Source: Imbricaverruca yamaguchii
Taxonomy: Eukaryota > Arthropoda > Thecostraca > Neoverrucidae
Direction of reading: 5' to 3'
DNA length: 64,000 nucleotides
NCBI GenBank assembly: GCA_034440575.1
Contig: JAOTOL010001431.1
Coordinates: 704,501-768,500 of the forward strand
The notes below the pieces were generated by a model that worked only from the letters and a program-made list of their open reading frames with translations, was not told the origin of the DNA and did not search any database. The translations under genes and the position numbers were made by a program. Positions 41,701 to 54,895 of the stretch are shown in pieces (the stretch's first letter is position 1; the number at the start of each line of letters is the position of its first letter).

Positions 41701-44700
41701 GAAAGGACCGATTATCGGTCCGTTGTCTTCATCCTCTTCGTAAATGACCTTCCAAAATTCGTGACGCACGGTCGCGTCATCTCATAGGCTAACGACACCG
41801 AACTGTTAGATCACGCGCTTTATCACAACGAAATATCAACTCGCCGAAACTCCGGATCGAAGGGAGTTTGTCCCTTCGATCCGAGCATGGTTTCGGATTA
41901 GCACAATGAAATTGAACCAGACAAAACGGAATTGATGGTAATTTAGGAACCAAACACTCCACCAGAACGGCTAAAAATATCTGCACCAACATTTCTGACA
42001 AAAATCTGCGCCTGTAGGGGGTCTCTGCCGACCGCGGGGCGTGGGTTATATGGTAGGGGGGGGGGTTGTGGTTGCAGTTTCTCGGGTTTTGTAAAAGAAA
42101 ACCTGAACTAAATTGGGCTGAATCTCTCCTTTCCTTTTAGCACCGCAGATGGCTCTTACCATCCGTCCGTATGGCAAATAGCGAAAGGGCACGGTTTCTC
42201 CGTGGCCTCGAGCTCAATTCCGAGGAGGGGTGACGATTTAATTCCTGCCTTTAGTAGGGCATCTTCGTGAACGTATCGGGCCTCACCTTTCTTTAACTAT
42301 GCAGCCATATTTGAAGGTGCGTAGCTGTAGGTATACATTTTTGCAGTGCAAGTAAAACCAACATATACGGAGATCAGACCCAGACTACGGTGCGCTTTTT
42401 TACACTTGCATTCTGCTTGTCGAGAGCGATAAGTGCCTTGCTTACATATCGTGGTCATCAAAGATCGACAATACGAGCGACACTACCCGACCCAGCCCGA
42501 CACGATCGGGAGAACTTATATTGTGATCGGGAGAACTTAAAATGCTTTTCATTGTGGAAGAACTTATATTTGCGAAGAGTTAGCAACTCGATTATTGCAC
42601 CAGGTTAATTGTACAATATCCACAAGTTGTTCTGCGTTGTCCGACGTTCCTTAGTCAAGCAGCCAATTGGTGTGGTTCATTTTCAGAACTGATCAACTCT
42701 CGTTTCTGCTATGCACGTAAATAACGTTACACGCACTTGCATCTCGGCTCTGCGTCAAACCACATGCGGTGAGGGTGGCAATCATTGGACGCGACATCCT
42801 CCACTCGGCAAATTGTCAGCTTCAGAAAGCTCTAGTTGAAAACAATGGTAACAAACTTCTTGGCTTTGAATTGTTTTCGTAGAATTGTTTAAAGTGTGTT
42901 GTGCAGTGTGTTCTTTGGAAGCTTGAATTTGCAGTCATGATCAACAGTTCGCGCGGTGTGAAATTACATAATTTTAATCCTGGGAGATTCAGATGACTTC
43001 CTTAATAATTAATCATCTCGTTAACGACTAACGCCAATATCCGTGCGTTGCTTTCCTGTACTTTATTGTACAAAGGTTGAGACATAGTGCTGAGGTCACG
43101 CCAACATGTCCATCTAATGATCGTCAAGGGGATGTGCATTATTAGCATATTTAATCATGAATAGCACAATGCTAAATAGAAGTTGTAGTGATGAAGATAA
43201 TTATGAAATGTATTCATGTAAATATCCAGCAAACCACTTTAAAAACAATATCACAACGTTAATTAATTAGACTAAAAACAGCCACCACCTGCCAAACTGC
43301 GGGCGGCTAAGGGAGTTCGGTGTGCATGCTGGTGCATTTGTGTCCTGGTCTCCATTTTGTCACATTTAATGCATACAAAATGTTTCAGTACGGACATAGA
43401 AGGTCTTGAGGAAGGTCTAAGACCTCGAAAATTATTGCAGCTTCTTCATGTCGTCCAAAAGACCCATCGAAATTAGTGATATACTAAGGATTTCTGGCTG
43501 TGTTGGCCCAAACACACCAGTGACGTCGCATTCGACCTAAGTACACCGGGTGGCCGTACCTGATGTCTCTACGGCACTGCTTCTACCCACTAAAATGTAT
43601 TGAAAGCCGATATCAACTCCCTTTCGTATGAAGGTCACGTGAATTGTGGGTGATGGTAACTTCCACTAAGGAGACGTGTGATTCTCTCGGTCGCAAGTTC
43701 GCCACTGCACTACAGCAGAAGCACAGCCAGGGGGGACCAGGCCCCCTCCGCCTTAGCACCAAAAACATTGGATGAAATGGAAAACTTTTAAATTTTGACC
43801 CCAGAAACCCACAAGTTTTTGTCGCGTTCCGTTCGTCGGAAGCGTTCTCTGTTTCATCACATTTTTGGGGTGCTTCCCCTAGGAAGATCCTGGCTGCGCA
43901 ACTGCACTGCACTGGTTTTTCTCAATAGTATACTTAATATATACAATGTGTTGTTCAGGCCTTCTGAAATCACACTATGATCTCACTCCACTGAAAACCG
44001 GTTATATTTAGACTCCTATGTGCTGATAATCAATATGTTCAACAGACAACTCTAGAAATGGTAAATCCGAGTCATAAGCTATATCAATTATATTTCCCAG
44101 ACGGCTAATAGAAATTAATCGTACTTGCGTTGCGATACATGCGCCTGTGGTTACTTAGTTCATTTGATTAACATCGCGGTTCCTTCACGTTGAAGAATAC
44201 AGCAGGATGCTAAACACATGCGTTGCTACATGTTATTTTATTACTCGGTAGCTACCCTGTTCATTTTAGTGGTTTCGTTCACCTGAAAACCCGACAACTC
44301 GGCCTGGATCATTTGGGATAGCGTGAGAAAGCCAGCATCAGTTATCTCTAATGTAGGAAGATATTTTCCGCCTTATTTATATCTGAAAATATGTATTGAA
44401 TTTCCCTACCTTTTTCGCGGGAGCCGATGATTACGGGGAAGCTCTTCCTACGGTGAGAGTAACCAACGAAAATAACTCATTTTCTTTTGGCGCTGACCGA
44501 CCGGCGCCCTTGGCATCCTGCTCACGAGCATCAGCTGCCCTTAAGCAGAGCCGTGGGGATCGGCGGCCCGTCTTGACGACGTTGCGCCGTCGTGTCAACA
44601 CACGACGTTACCGGAACGGTGGTCAGCTCGCCAGCCTCAACGGACTGACACGGTCGCGTCGTACACCCTTCATCCTCACCCAAAATGTAACTAGGTAATA

Positions 44701-47700
44701 AGCATCATTAGGCATTGAGGTGCTATCCAAGTATAAAATATCACAACAGAGAATGTTGGGTATGACAGTTCCCACTAATTGTCCCACCAAACAGAAATTC
44801 CAGCTTTGTGTCCATCACACTGTTTGCTTATTGGGTGATCCACGACGCATCTTATGCACATTCACGACTAATGGCGCCGCCCGTACTGTTTCGCCGGTGG
44901 GCCGCGGGATTGGGAAATGTCCCGAGTAGCACTAGTGTCGAACCCGGGACCTTTCGTACCCAGAACCCAACACCTTAACCATTCGACTATCCCGTCCCGC
45001 CATCACACTGTGAAGCTTTGCTTTGGTACATGGGTGTTGTGTTATATACTTTTCAAAGTGCAAATGCCCCTTCACTGTTGCCTTTGCAGCCCCACCCCAT
45101 AATTTTATCTTTTAACATGAGACCCCGTAGAATATTCCCCACCCTCAACACTGATTCACCGATTTGCGATTGTCTTCATGCAGTCATTATGCCCCTCCAC
45201 TATAATTTTCAGAAATTAATGAACCCGCTTAGATATAGAAGCAATAGATACCAAAGTCCATGTTGGTGAATTATAACAACGCTGGTCAATGTTACCAATG
45301 AGACCAACGAACACAAGCATTCAGTACAAATCATGCAATTGCCACACAGCCACATCATCGTAAATTATGATGAGCTGCGGCCACATGATATCAATATCAC
45401 ACTACATGCAGTGCTGCATGTCGCACAACTTTTGCAGCTAAGTACTGGTTGGATGATGGGACAGGCAACAAGTAATCCAGCAATGTGGAAACAGTGAACG
45501 CAGCTATCATACAACTTTTGGATATAATTGGCTCCATTATAGAAGAGTATCGCAGGGGGATGCAGTTAGAGTAGTTTCCTGTTCGCACCCTTATCCTGGC
45601 AATCTGCGACGGCTGTCAGGGTGATCCGTCATCGATGGTGCAAGTATCACAGTAGCAAATGCGTGCTTTCTGAAGTGCATGACGCAGAAAGGTTGAATGC
45701 ATGCATTTGTCCCATATTCAGTCCATGTCTTCATTCACGTATTTTCTGGGCGAGGAATGTGTGGTGCTGCTTATGCTTGTGTAGGGGGTTTCTGCAGTCG
45801 ACGAGGTTGTGGGGTGTACGGGGCATTGTTCGTGAGTATTTAGATTCGTGTGCGTGTGTGTGTTTGTGTGTGTTTGTCGCATTATCTCCACCACCCCTTC
45901 ACATTCCCCAACCGACTTGGTGTCTTGTGCACTATCCTCTCTTCACGCATTTTTAGGCTTCGTGCGAGGTCAAAATCCTGGGTTCCATGTCGACCAGTGC
46001 GTGTTGCTCGTTGAGCTGGAATAGATAGCATGTACCAAACAAATTAATTAGTTATTGTCGATGGTTCCCGTGGAATTCGTTGGTTCTATCCCTTTGCCTT
46101 GAGTGCTTTCCCGGCGGTACCCACTGCAAATTTTTACTGATTTTACACAGCCCTTCTTTTCTTCGGTTTGAATGGCGTGACCCCAGTTCGGACTTCTTGA
46201 TCCGAATACTGACATCACTTCGTACAGTGGTACATATCGCAAAATTTATCATGGTGTTGAGCCCAAAGTGGCGTTCGCTGGTCCATAAAGTTACTTAGCA
46301 TGCATTTATTCCCCTCATTTGCTTACACTTTGTTTGGTCCCCAATTTGGTTCCCGTCTTCCCCTCCAGTGGTACCTAAACACACGTCATGGCTGATAATT
46401 GTTTGGTATTAATCTGAAGAAGAAAATAGCTTCTAATTATTTGCTTACAACCCTAGCTGGCTTCGCCATTTTCGGTACCGTTCTTCGCCTGTAAGTTCTT
46501 GTAGCCGTGATGGGGCTCGCTCCCTCATTTCGGTCTTCTAACGAACCCAGTCGCGCACTACGCTGCCTATCTGTGAAAATGGTGAAAATGGCCTATCTGT
46601 GACCCATCAGGCCATCTGGACAAGCGGTCGTCTGCTGTGACACCTGTCACCTCAGACGACTATCCGGTCGGATGAGCTCAGAGACCAGTGTGCCGCCGCC
46701 CACAGGCTACCACGTGCCGGTGGGCCCGGCGCGGCCCGAAGACAGCATGCTGCGCTCGTCGTGTCAGCAGGCGCAGGAGGGCTGCCTGCGGGACAACCGG
46801 TGCCGACTGCGACTCAGTCCCGTGCTCTCCGCCTGCGAGCCGGCCGCCTGCAACAGGAACATCTGCATGCAGCGGCTGCAGAACTTCTACAGCCGAGCCG
46901 ACAGCGACCACAGCATGCAGGTGGCCTTCTGCGTCTGCCGGTGGGTAGGGTGGGGGGGGCGCTATGTGTACTGTGGCGACGGGCCAATGCCACAGCATGC
47001 AGGTGGCCTTCTGCGTCTGCCGGTGGGTGGGGGGGCGCTGTGTGTACTGTGGCGACGGGCCAATGCCACAGCATGCAGGTGGCCTTCTGCGTCTGCCGGT
47101 GGGGTGGGGGGGCGCTTGTGTACTGTGGCGACGGGCCAATGCCACAGCATGCAGGTGGCCTTCTGCGTCTGCCGATGGGTGGGTGGGGTGGGGTGGGGGG
47201 CGCTGTGTGTACTGTGGCGACGGACCAATGCCACAGCATGCAGGTGGCCTTCTGCGTCTGCCGGTGGGTGGGGTGGGGGGGCGCTGTGTGTACTGTGGCG
47301 ACGGACCAATGCCACATCATGCAGGTGGCCTTCTGCGTCTGCCGGTGGGTGGGGGGCGCTGTGTGTACTGTGGCGACGGGCCAATGCCACAGCATGCAGG
47401 TGGCCTTCTGCGTCTGCCGGTGGGTGGGGGGGGCGCTGTGTGTACTGTGGCGACGGGCCAATGCCACAGCATGCAGGTGGCCTTCTGCGTCTGCCGGTGG
47501 GTGGGGTGGGTGGGGGGGGGCGCTGTGTGTACTGTGGCGACGGGCCAATGCCACAGCATGCAGGTGGCCTTCTGCGTCTGCCGGTGGGTGTGGGGGGAGC
47601 CGCTGTGTGTACTGTGGCGACGGGCCAATGTCCACAGATGGCGTCCAGCCGACTTATCGCGCTGGCAAAATATATATTTCCAGGTGCCACTTGCCATGCA

Positions 47701-50700
47701 CAGAAATGCCAAGAATAGAAGGATAATGAGCGTAAAGTTATGGATAAATTGAGTGGAAAATATGTGCCTCGATGAAAAATTCCAAGATATTTCCCGACGT
47801 TTCGACTATATTGTTTTCATAAGGGAAACAAGGTATGGGCCAAGACTAAAAACGTGTTTGTGCAAGAAAAGCTGGTGTAAAAATCACAGCCAAGTTCACT
47901 TCGCTTACCTCCGACTCAAAAACCGTTTTAGAATATCGCAAAGCCGTGAGCACGATGCGTGTCAGGTACATGGTTCGATACATGGCTAGATGCGCGACAC
48001 GAGTCAAGATAACAAATACAAATACAGCAAATGTCACAGTTCCTTTATCCAGGGTCGGTGCACCGAAACGGGACGGTAATTTGTCTGATATCAGAGTAAT
48101 ATGACTGTCTTACTGTCACAGGATTAGGTCAGGCATGGTTCTCGGTTTTTACCGGAGGGCCCTAAGAACTTGCTCTCGCGAGTTTTCGAAGGACGAGCAT
48201 GACCACACATATTAAATATTCGGAAAACTCAAATTTCCGCTGGCCGATCTCCTGATCCTACTCAAGAAAGCGCATCGCACCATTAATAGGCACAAAAATG
48301 AGGAAGAGGGAATGTCCAAGCGAACTCTGATCGCCCCAGTAACTCAAAGCATCGAATATATCACGAAAGTTGTGTATCTCGCAGTTTCTGTCGCTACGAT
48401 ATCGGAACAAAAATAGGTCAACTCGTGAGTTTGAAATAGGGGAAAAGAAGAAAATGTTGACAGTGTAGCTAACAAGACGTCATGAGGTGCATGCGAAAAT
48501 TCATACTTCGGAGAACTGGCCGTGGCCTAAAAACCAAAATCATGGAGCATAAGGCAGACCCACGCAGTCACAGGATGTCCGATGCACCAGTAAATTACGC
48601 GGACAGGACAGACCACCTGCCTGACTGGGCAGAGGCGGTCACCATTCACAACAACCTTACGAGAGTTGAGTGGCGAGCGGTGGAGGCGGCATACATTGCT
48701 ACTGAGGCCACAACAAATACATCGATGGGTTCTTTAAGACTTCTAGCACTACAGCTAGACTGATCGGAAAAATACCGTCCCATTGCGACGTATTAACCCT
48801 GGATATAGAAAGGAGCTGCTCACATCGCTGTATTTGTATTTGTTATCTTGACCCGTGTTGCGTATCGAACCATGTATCGAACCATGTACCTGACACGCAT
48901 CGTGCTGACGGCTTTGTGGTTTTCGGAATAGTTTCTGGAGTCGGAGGTATGAAAAGTGAACTTGATCGTGATTTAAAAAAGCCTAAACATGTGTGCGGTC
49001 TCGGCACATATCTTGTTTCCCTGATGAAAACCATCTAGTCAAAACGTCGATAAATTTCTTTGAATGCTTGCACAAAGTACTAAATTTCACTAAATTGATA
49101 CATAATTTAGCATTCATCATCCTACTATTTTACCAATCTGCCTCTCCGACAAAGCAACATGTACAAAAATTTTGGCATCCATGCCGGTGACCTGCTATGC
49201 TTTAGGTTCGTGAGAGAGAGAAAAAATGCGCTCGATGGGAGGAACAGGAAACGGTTGGAAAACGATGCGAAACCTGCCTTCAATCAATCACTGGTCTGCG
49301 TGATTTATAAGGTCAAGGGTGTCTCAGCTGTTTTTAGATCAGCTTTTCATTCTGATTCCGAAAGTGGCATCCGTTTTGCTCGATTAGCTCGATTTTTTTA
49401 AATATGTTATTTCACTCGTATGAGCCAAAGCATTGCTCTGACTGGTTTACTAGTGAATCAGACAGAAGCATAAATAAAGGTTTAAACTCCAAACAGATGG
49501 ACCATAAGTGTATTCAGAGCGCATCCCAACAATACACATAACTGCGGAATAAATAGTCTTTTCAGGGACTTCCGACTGTGTTGAGCAGATTGGACATCCC
49601 TCTTCAGGTACCAATAACAGTCCACCAGAAAGTTCACATCCCACCGACCTTGGTAGCGTTCTTCCATCACCCGTATGTCTTTGTGGAAGCATTCTCCCTG
49701 GTCCTCACTGTAATCTCCACAGTTATCTGGGAAATAATCTAGATGGGACCTAAGGAAGTGCATTTTTACTGACATTCGACCACCAAGTTGCTGAAAACTG
49801 TCCATCAACTCATCGACGACCTTCACGTATTCCGCACTTCTGTGATTACCCAGGAAGTTGGTGATGATTGACTTCAAGGCCAGCCATGCAGAGAGCTCAG
49901 ACTGTTCCAGACATTCTTCGAATTGAGTATCCTTCATGAGCTCCCTTATCTGAGGACCGTCGAATACATCAGCCTTCAACTTTTCTCTGCTCACATGAGG
50001 AAATTTCTGTCCAAAAAATGCAAATCCTCGTCCTTCTTTATCCAGTGCTTTCGCAAAATTTTTCATCAAACCGAGTTTGATACGGAGTGGGGAAGTAGGA
50101 TTTTCTGTGGTTCAACCAGGGGGCGTGAATGCACGTTGTGGGAGCCAGGTTCAAGTGCATGCCTAGATGGCCAGTCGCGTTGTACATAGTGCTGTTTGTC
50201 AGCCCGACTGTCCCAGAGGCATAGAAAGCATGGATATCTCGTGTAGCCGCCCTGCAGCCCAAGGACGAGACCTACTACCTTGAGGTCACTACAGATCAGC
50301 CAACCATGCTCTTTGTAGTTGAAAGCAGACAACAAAAGTTCCATGCTGTTATGCGTTTCCCTCAGTTGCAACGGAGTGTCCAAGAGGAATCGACGCGAAC
50401 TTATTGCCGTTGTTCAGAAGAACTGCCTTCAGGCTCCTATTCGAGGAGTCTATGAACAGCCTCCATTCTGCCGGGTTGTACTCTGTACCCATTGCTTCTA
50501 CTAGGCTCGCGTCCCAATTTTCACTTCCCTCCTCTACTGATATATCATACTGCAGTATGCATACTGATACATCAGTGTGTGAGTTGTTATCTTTGACGTA
50601 GTGTGAAAACTTGAGCTAATCGAGTAAAATGGATAGTATTTTCGGATTCAGCACAAGAAACTTGTATTAGAACAGCTGAGAAACTTCCGACCTCTTGAAA

Positions 50701-53700
50701 AAAAAAGTTTTGAAACGCAGGCCAGTGTTAGTTACATCTTGATGCGCTACGGTGCTATTAATATTCAGCTCTACCCCTCCCTCTTCTCCCTTCCAGAGTT
50801 GCTTAGCCATAGAACTGCCGGAGGGCAGGACAAATATTTCCTCCGTCGATATTTTTCGAGGATGCCTTCCGAACCCTCAGAAGTACTTCCCCAACAATTT
50901 CATTACCTTTTGAAAATTGAATAACGCACATTTGGAGGGAAAATATGGGGTGGAGTGCCCCGTGGTCGCTGGGGTAGACGACGTGATCAGTTCCGATCTA
51001 GACCAGGCCAAGTTGTCGATTTTGGGGTAATATTACAACGACTATCTAAATGAAGGTTAGCACGCGCCCTGGAGGGCTTCTGAAAATTACGCGCCTTGGA
51101 GAGCGGGCGGATTCCGCCCCCTTAAAATCTCGGCTCCTATTAAAGCCGGAGTAACGAATTTCGCCGGGTGGATGGGTACGGTTGTGAACTCTATTGTGTG
51201 CAAAGTTTATAACCTCTGGTCAATATTTTCCATGTCAAATGAGGTCACATGTAAAAATTTTGTTTTGCGTGGCTTCGCTTGTCATTGTTATGGATCGCTG
51301 TGATTGTCTTTAAATGCTCCAAAATTGGCATCAATGATGTTTTGGAAATTACTAATGATGTAATATGGATGATAGACCAGGAATTTGACCTCAGGTCACC
51401 TATATAACAGCATTCTATCAGGTCACTACCTGTTACCGGAACCGGGCTGCCAACCCGACTGCTCTGTCGGGCGACTGCGCAATCGGCTTCACGAAGAAAG
51501 GAGTTGAATACATAAATGAAGTATGGAAACGCTTAGGTGTCAGGCTGGCAATATTCACTCACACACACACACACTTAGGTACACAATGGCAAACAATACT
51601 TTTCAGGACGTGTAGGAGGTAACATGCAAAGTGAAATCAATAACATGACAGTCATTTGCATTTATGACAACATTCCAGTTGACCAAGTTTGGTTCCATTA
51701 ACCTGTCATGAACTGAATCTGACTTGATCTCGGTGACCTGACATGACCTTGAAGCTATAAAGCATAACAATGTACATAAAAAAGTCGCTAGTGTTGCCAA
51801 GAATATTTCGCTTTTACCAACATACGGGAAACTCAGCGCCGATTTTTGTGGTCTGGCGTTCAAAAGTCTTTTACTTTAACGACCACTAACTTGAAAAATG
51901 TTTGGCCGATGTACGTTTTTTCTTGCTTTAAATGACGCGCCGGTTACTTCCAAGCAGGTACGCAGACAATGGCGTATATCGACCGGTAAAATCTGGAGTT
52001 ATGTGCAAAGAATCGGAGGGGTGGGCGGATTTCGCCCCCCCCCCCTCCTCCAGGGCAAGTAGAGAGTCGCATTTGAATGCAATGATATCTTATCAAAGAA
52101 ACACACAAAACTAGCTTCGATGACCTAAGATTATGGTGCGAGGTTAGGTCAGGGTCCATAACTTGGCGTTCAGTAAAATCACATCTTGCACAACGCCATC
52201 TCCAGTCTCGATGTCGCGACATTTGAACTCCATCTGCGGTTAGCAGGTCGTAGCAGGTCCATCTGCGGTTAGCGGGTCGTAGCAGGTCCATCTGCGGTTA
52301 GCGGGTCGTAGCAGGTCCATCTGCGGTTAGCGGGTCGTAGCAGGTCCATCTGCGGTTAGCGGGTCGTAGCAGGTCCATCTGCGGTTAGCGGGTCGTAGCA
52401 GGTCCATCTGCGATTAGCGGGTCGTAGCAGGTCCATCTGCGGTTAGCGGGCCTGCGGTTAACGGGTCGTAGCAGGTCCATCTGCTGTTAGCAGGCCGTGG
52501 CGTGTCGGCCCGATCTGCGGCTCCGGTGACGTGACGTCGCGTTCGGTCGCCAGGAGCGGCACCGACGACAGCGACGCCTGTCTGCGCGCCATGGCGCAGC
52601 TGCACCCGACGTGCGCGCGCCAGCCGGAGGCCGGCGTGCTGCCCACCTGCCACAGTGTGGCGCGCACGTGCCGGGACCGGCCCGACGGCGCCTGTCGGCT
52701 CCGACTCGAGCAGTACGAGCAGGCGTGCGCCGTCGACTCGGTGACGCGCCGCTGCGCCGGCCCGACGGCCGACTGTCGGACGGCGCTGCTGGGCGTGCTG
52801 GGCACGCCGCTGCGCACCAGCTGCGCCTGCACCGGCACCGACATCGCCTCCATGTACGACTGCCGCGGCTGGGAGCGACTGCTCTGGTTCAACCCCTGTG
52901 TCGGTGAGTGGGCTGCCCGGCAGACCCGACCAGACCTGGCCTGGTTCGGCCTGGAGCGGGCTAGTCTCTGCCGCAGTACTTCTGACATCGCCAAGATCGT
53001 CCGCACCAAGGCCCTTTACATACAAGAAGGTCCGCACCGTGTTTTTTCCAACCACCGCACGGCGATGGTTGGAAAAACACGGCAATACCGCACACGACAC
53101 CACCGCCGTGCGGTGGTGTCGTGTGCGGTGTTGCCGTGTCGGCGGTGTCGTGTGCGGTGGTGTCGTGTGCGGTGTTGTCGTGTGCGGTGTTGCCGTGCGC
53201 GGTGTTGCCGTGTGCGGTGTTGCCGTGTGCGGTGTTGCCGTGCGCGGTGTTGCCGTGTGCGGTGTTGTCGTGTGCGGTGTTGCCGTGCGCGGTGTTGCCG
53301 TGTGCGGTGTTGCCGTGTGCGGTGTTGTCGTGTGCGGTGTTGCCGTGTGCGGTGGTGTCGTTTGCGGTGTTGCCGTGTGCGGTGTTGCCGTGTGCGGTGT
53401 TGCCGTGTGCGGTGTTGCCGTGTGCGGTGTTGCCGTGTGCGGTGTTGCCGTGTGCGGTGTTGCCGTGTGCGGTGTTGCCGTGTCGGCGGTGTCGTGTGCG
53501 GTGGTGTCGTGTGCGGTGTTGTCGTGTGCGGTGTTGCCGTGCGCGGTGTTGCCGTGTGCGGTGTTGCCGTGTGCGGTGTTGCCGTGTGCGGTGTTGCCGT
53601 GTGCGGTGTTGCCGTGTGCGGTGGTGTCGTTTGCGGTGTTGCCGTGTGCGGTGTTGCCGTGTGCGGTGTTGCCGTGTGCGGTGTTGCCGTGTCGGCGGTA

Positions 53701-54864
53701 GCACTAGCGCCGACACAACACCGGCGCGCCTGAGCTCTTGTTAAGTTACTACCTGTTTGCACATTCACTGCGTCAATGCACGCGCAAATCGATTTTGCAC
53801 CAAGAATAGTCAAATGCTGCATACGCAAATAACCTGTCAGGCAATATAAATCGACCATCTTGATTTTTCGCCCGTTACACCGGGGGTAATGGGACGACTG
53901 CCTAAATCAGGCACTGCATGTGTTGCAGCACATTTGTGCACGTTTTTTTGGAATCCGCTTCACTGAGGAGAGGTGATGTGAGGATTTGGTTATTATCATT
54001 TTCTGTGCGTGACAGACGTGACGTTTGACCCCTGCGTCAGAGTTCTGATGCCCTCACCGAAGTGCTAAAAATCAATGCGGAAAGTAACAGCATGAAATTT
54101 AAAGTTCCCGCACCCTCATCAACACATACACACGATTGCTGTAACATTAACTGAATCTCAGGCCACCATGTCCCACTGAACTGCCTGTACGACAAACCTG
54201 ACACCATATTTCACCAACCATTGGCGATTACTAGGGATACGGAGAACGAAATAAGGGTAATTATATATGTTGAGGCTTTCTCGCACAATTTTGGAGAACT
54301 TCATGATTAATGCCGTAAAGTCTAACGTCAAGCCCCCAATAATGCCGTGAAATGAATGTCCAACCACGTTTATATTCGCCTACATTTCGTCTTCAAAACA
54401 CTCAAGTTGCGTGTTTACGCAAACTATATGTGGTACTCCGTTTAGCGAGCTAACTAATCTTTTGAATCCCCAACACAGGTACAATTCCAGTTCAAAAATA
54501 TGTGTCATTCGACATGATATTAAATACCAGCTGTGATCGAACATAGCGCAGTCGACCATGACCACTGTCCACTGACCACTGTCCACTGTCCACTGTCCAC
54601 TGTCCAGTGCCCACTGTCCACTGTCCACTGTCCACTGTCCACTGTCCACTGTCCACTGTCCACTGTCCACTGTCCACTATCCACTGTCCACTGTCCACTG
54701 TCCACTGTCCACTGTCCACTGTCCACTGTCCACTGTCCAGTGCCCACTTTTCGCTGTCCACTGTCCACTGTCCACTGTCCACTGTCCACTGTCCACTGTC
54801 CACTGTCCACTGTCCACTGTCCACTGTCCACTGTCCACTGTCCACTGTCCACTGTCCACTGTCC

Positions 54865-54895
<31 letters not shown>

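Larger units (their letters stand above)
19720..46705. other. Very large intron 3 (about 27 kb), transposon sink
   Basis: No other host exon could be supported between exon 3 and exon 4. The interval holds the LINE, Penelope, SINE, MITE, ORF1-only and satellite features listed separately. Unlisted parts (24030-25090, 26065-27640, 35760-37440, 38210-39860 and 42060-44860) are AT-rich and show nothing I recognise. Confidence 0.6.

Noticed and set aside
52414..53103. 229-codon minus-strand ORF opposite exon 5
   Set aside because: Exon 5 on the + strand has a clear GDNF-domain cysteine pattern; the minus frame is a GC shadow extended by the 29-bp array.
52961..53858. Minus-strand ORFs of 250-280 codons made of RTRQH/TATPH
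   Set aside because: Translation of the 15-bp repeat.
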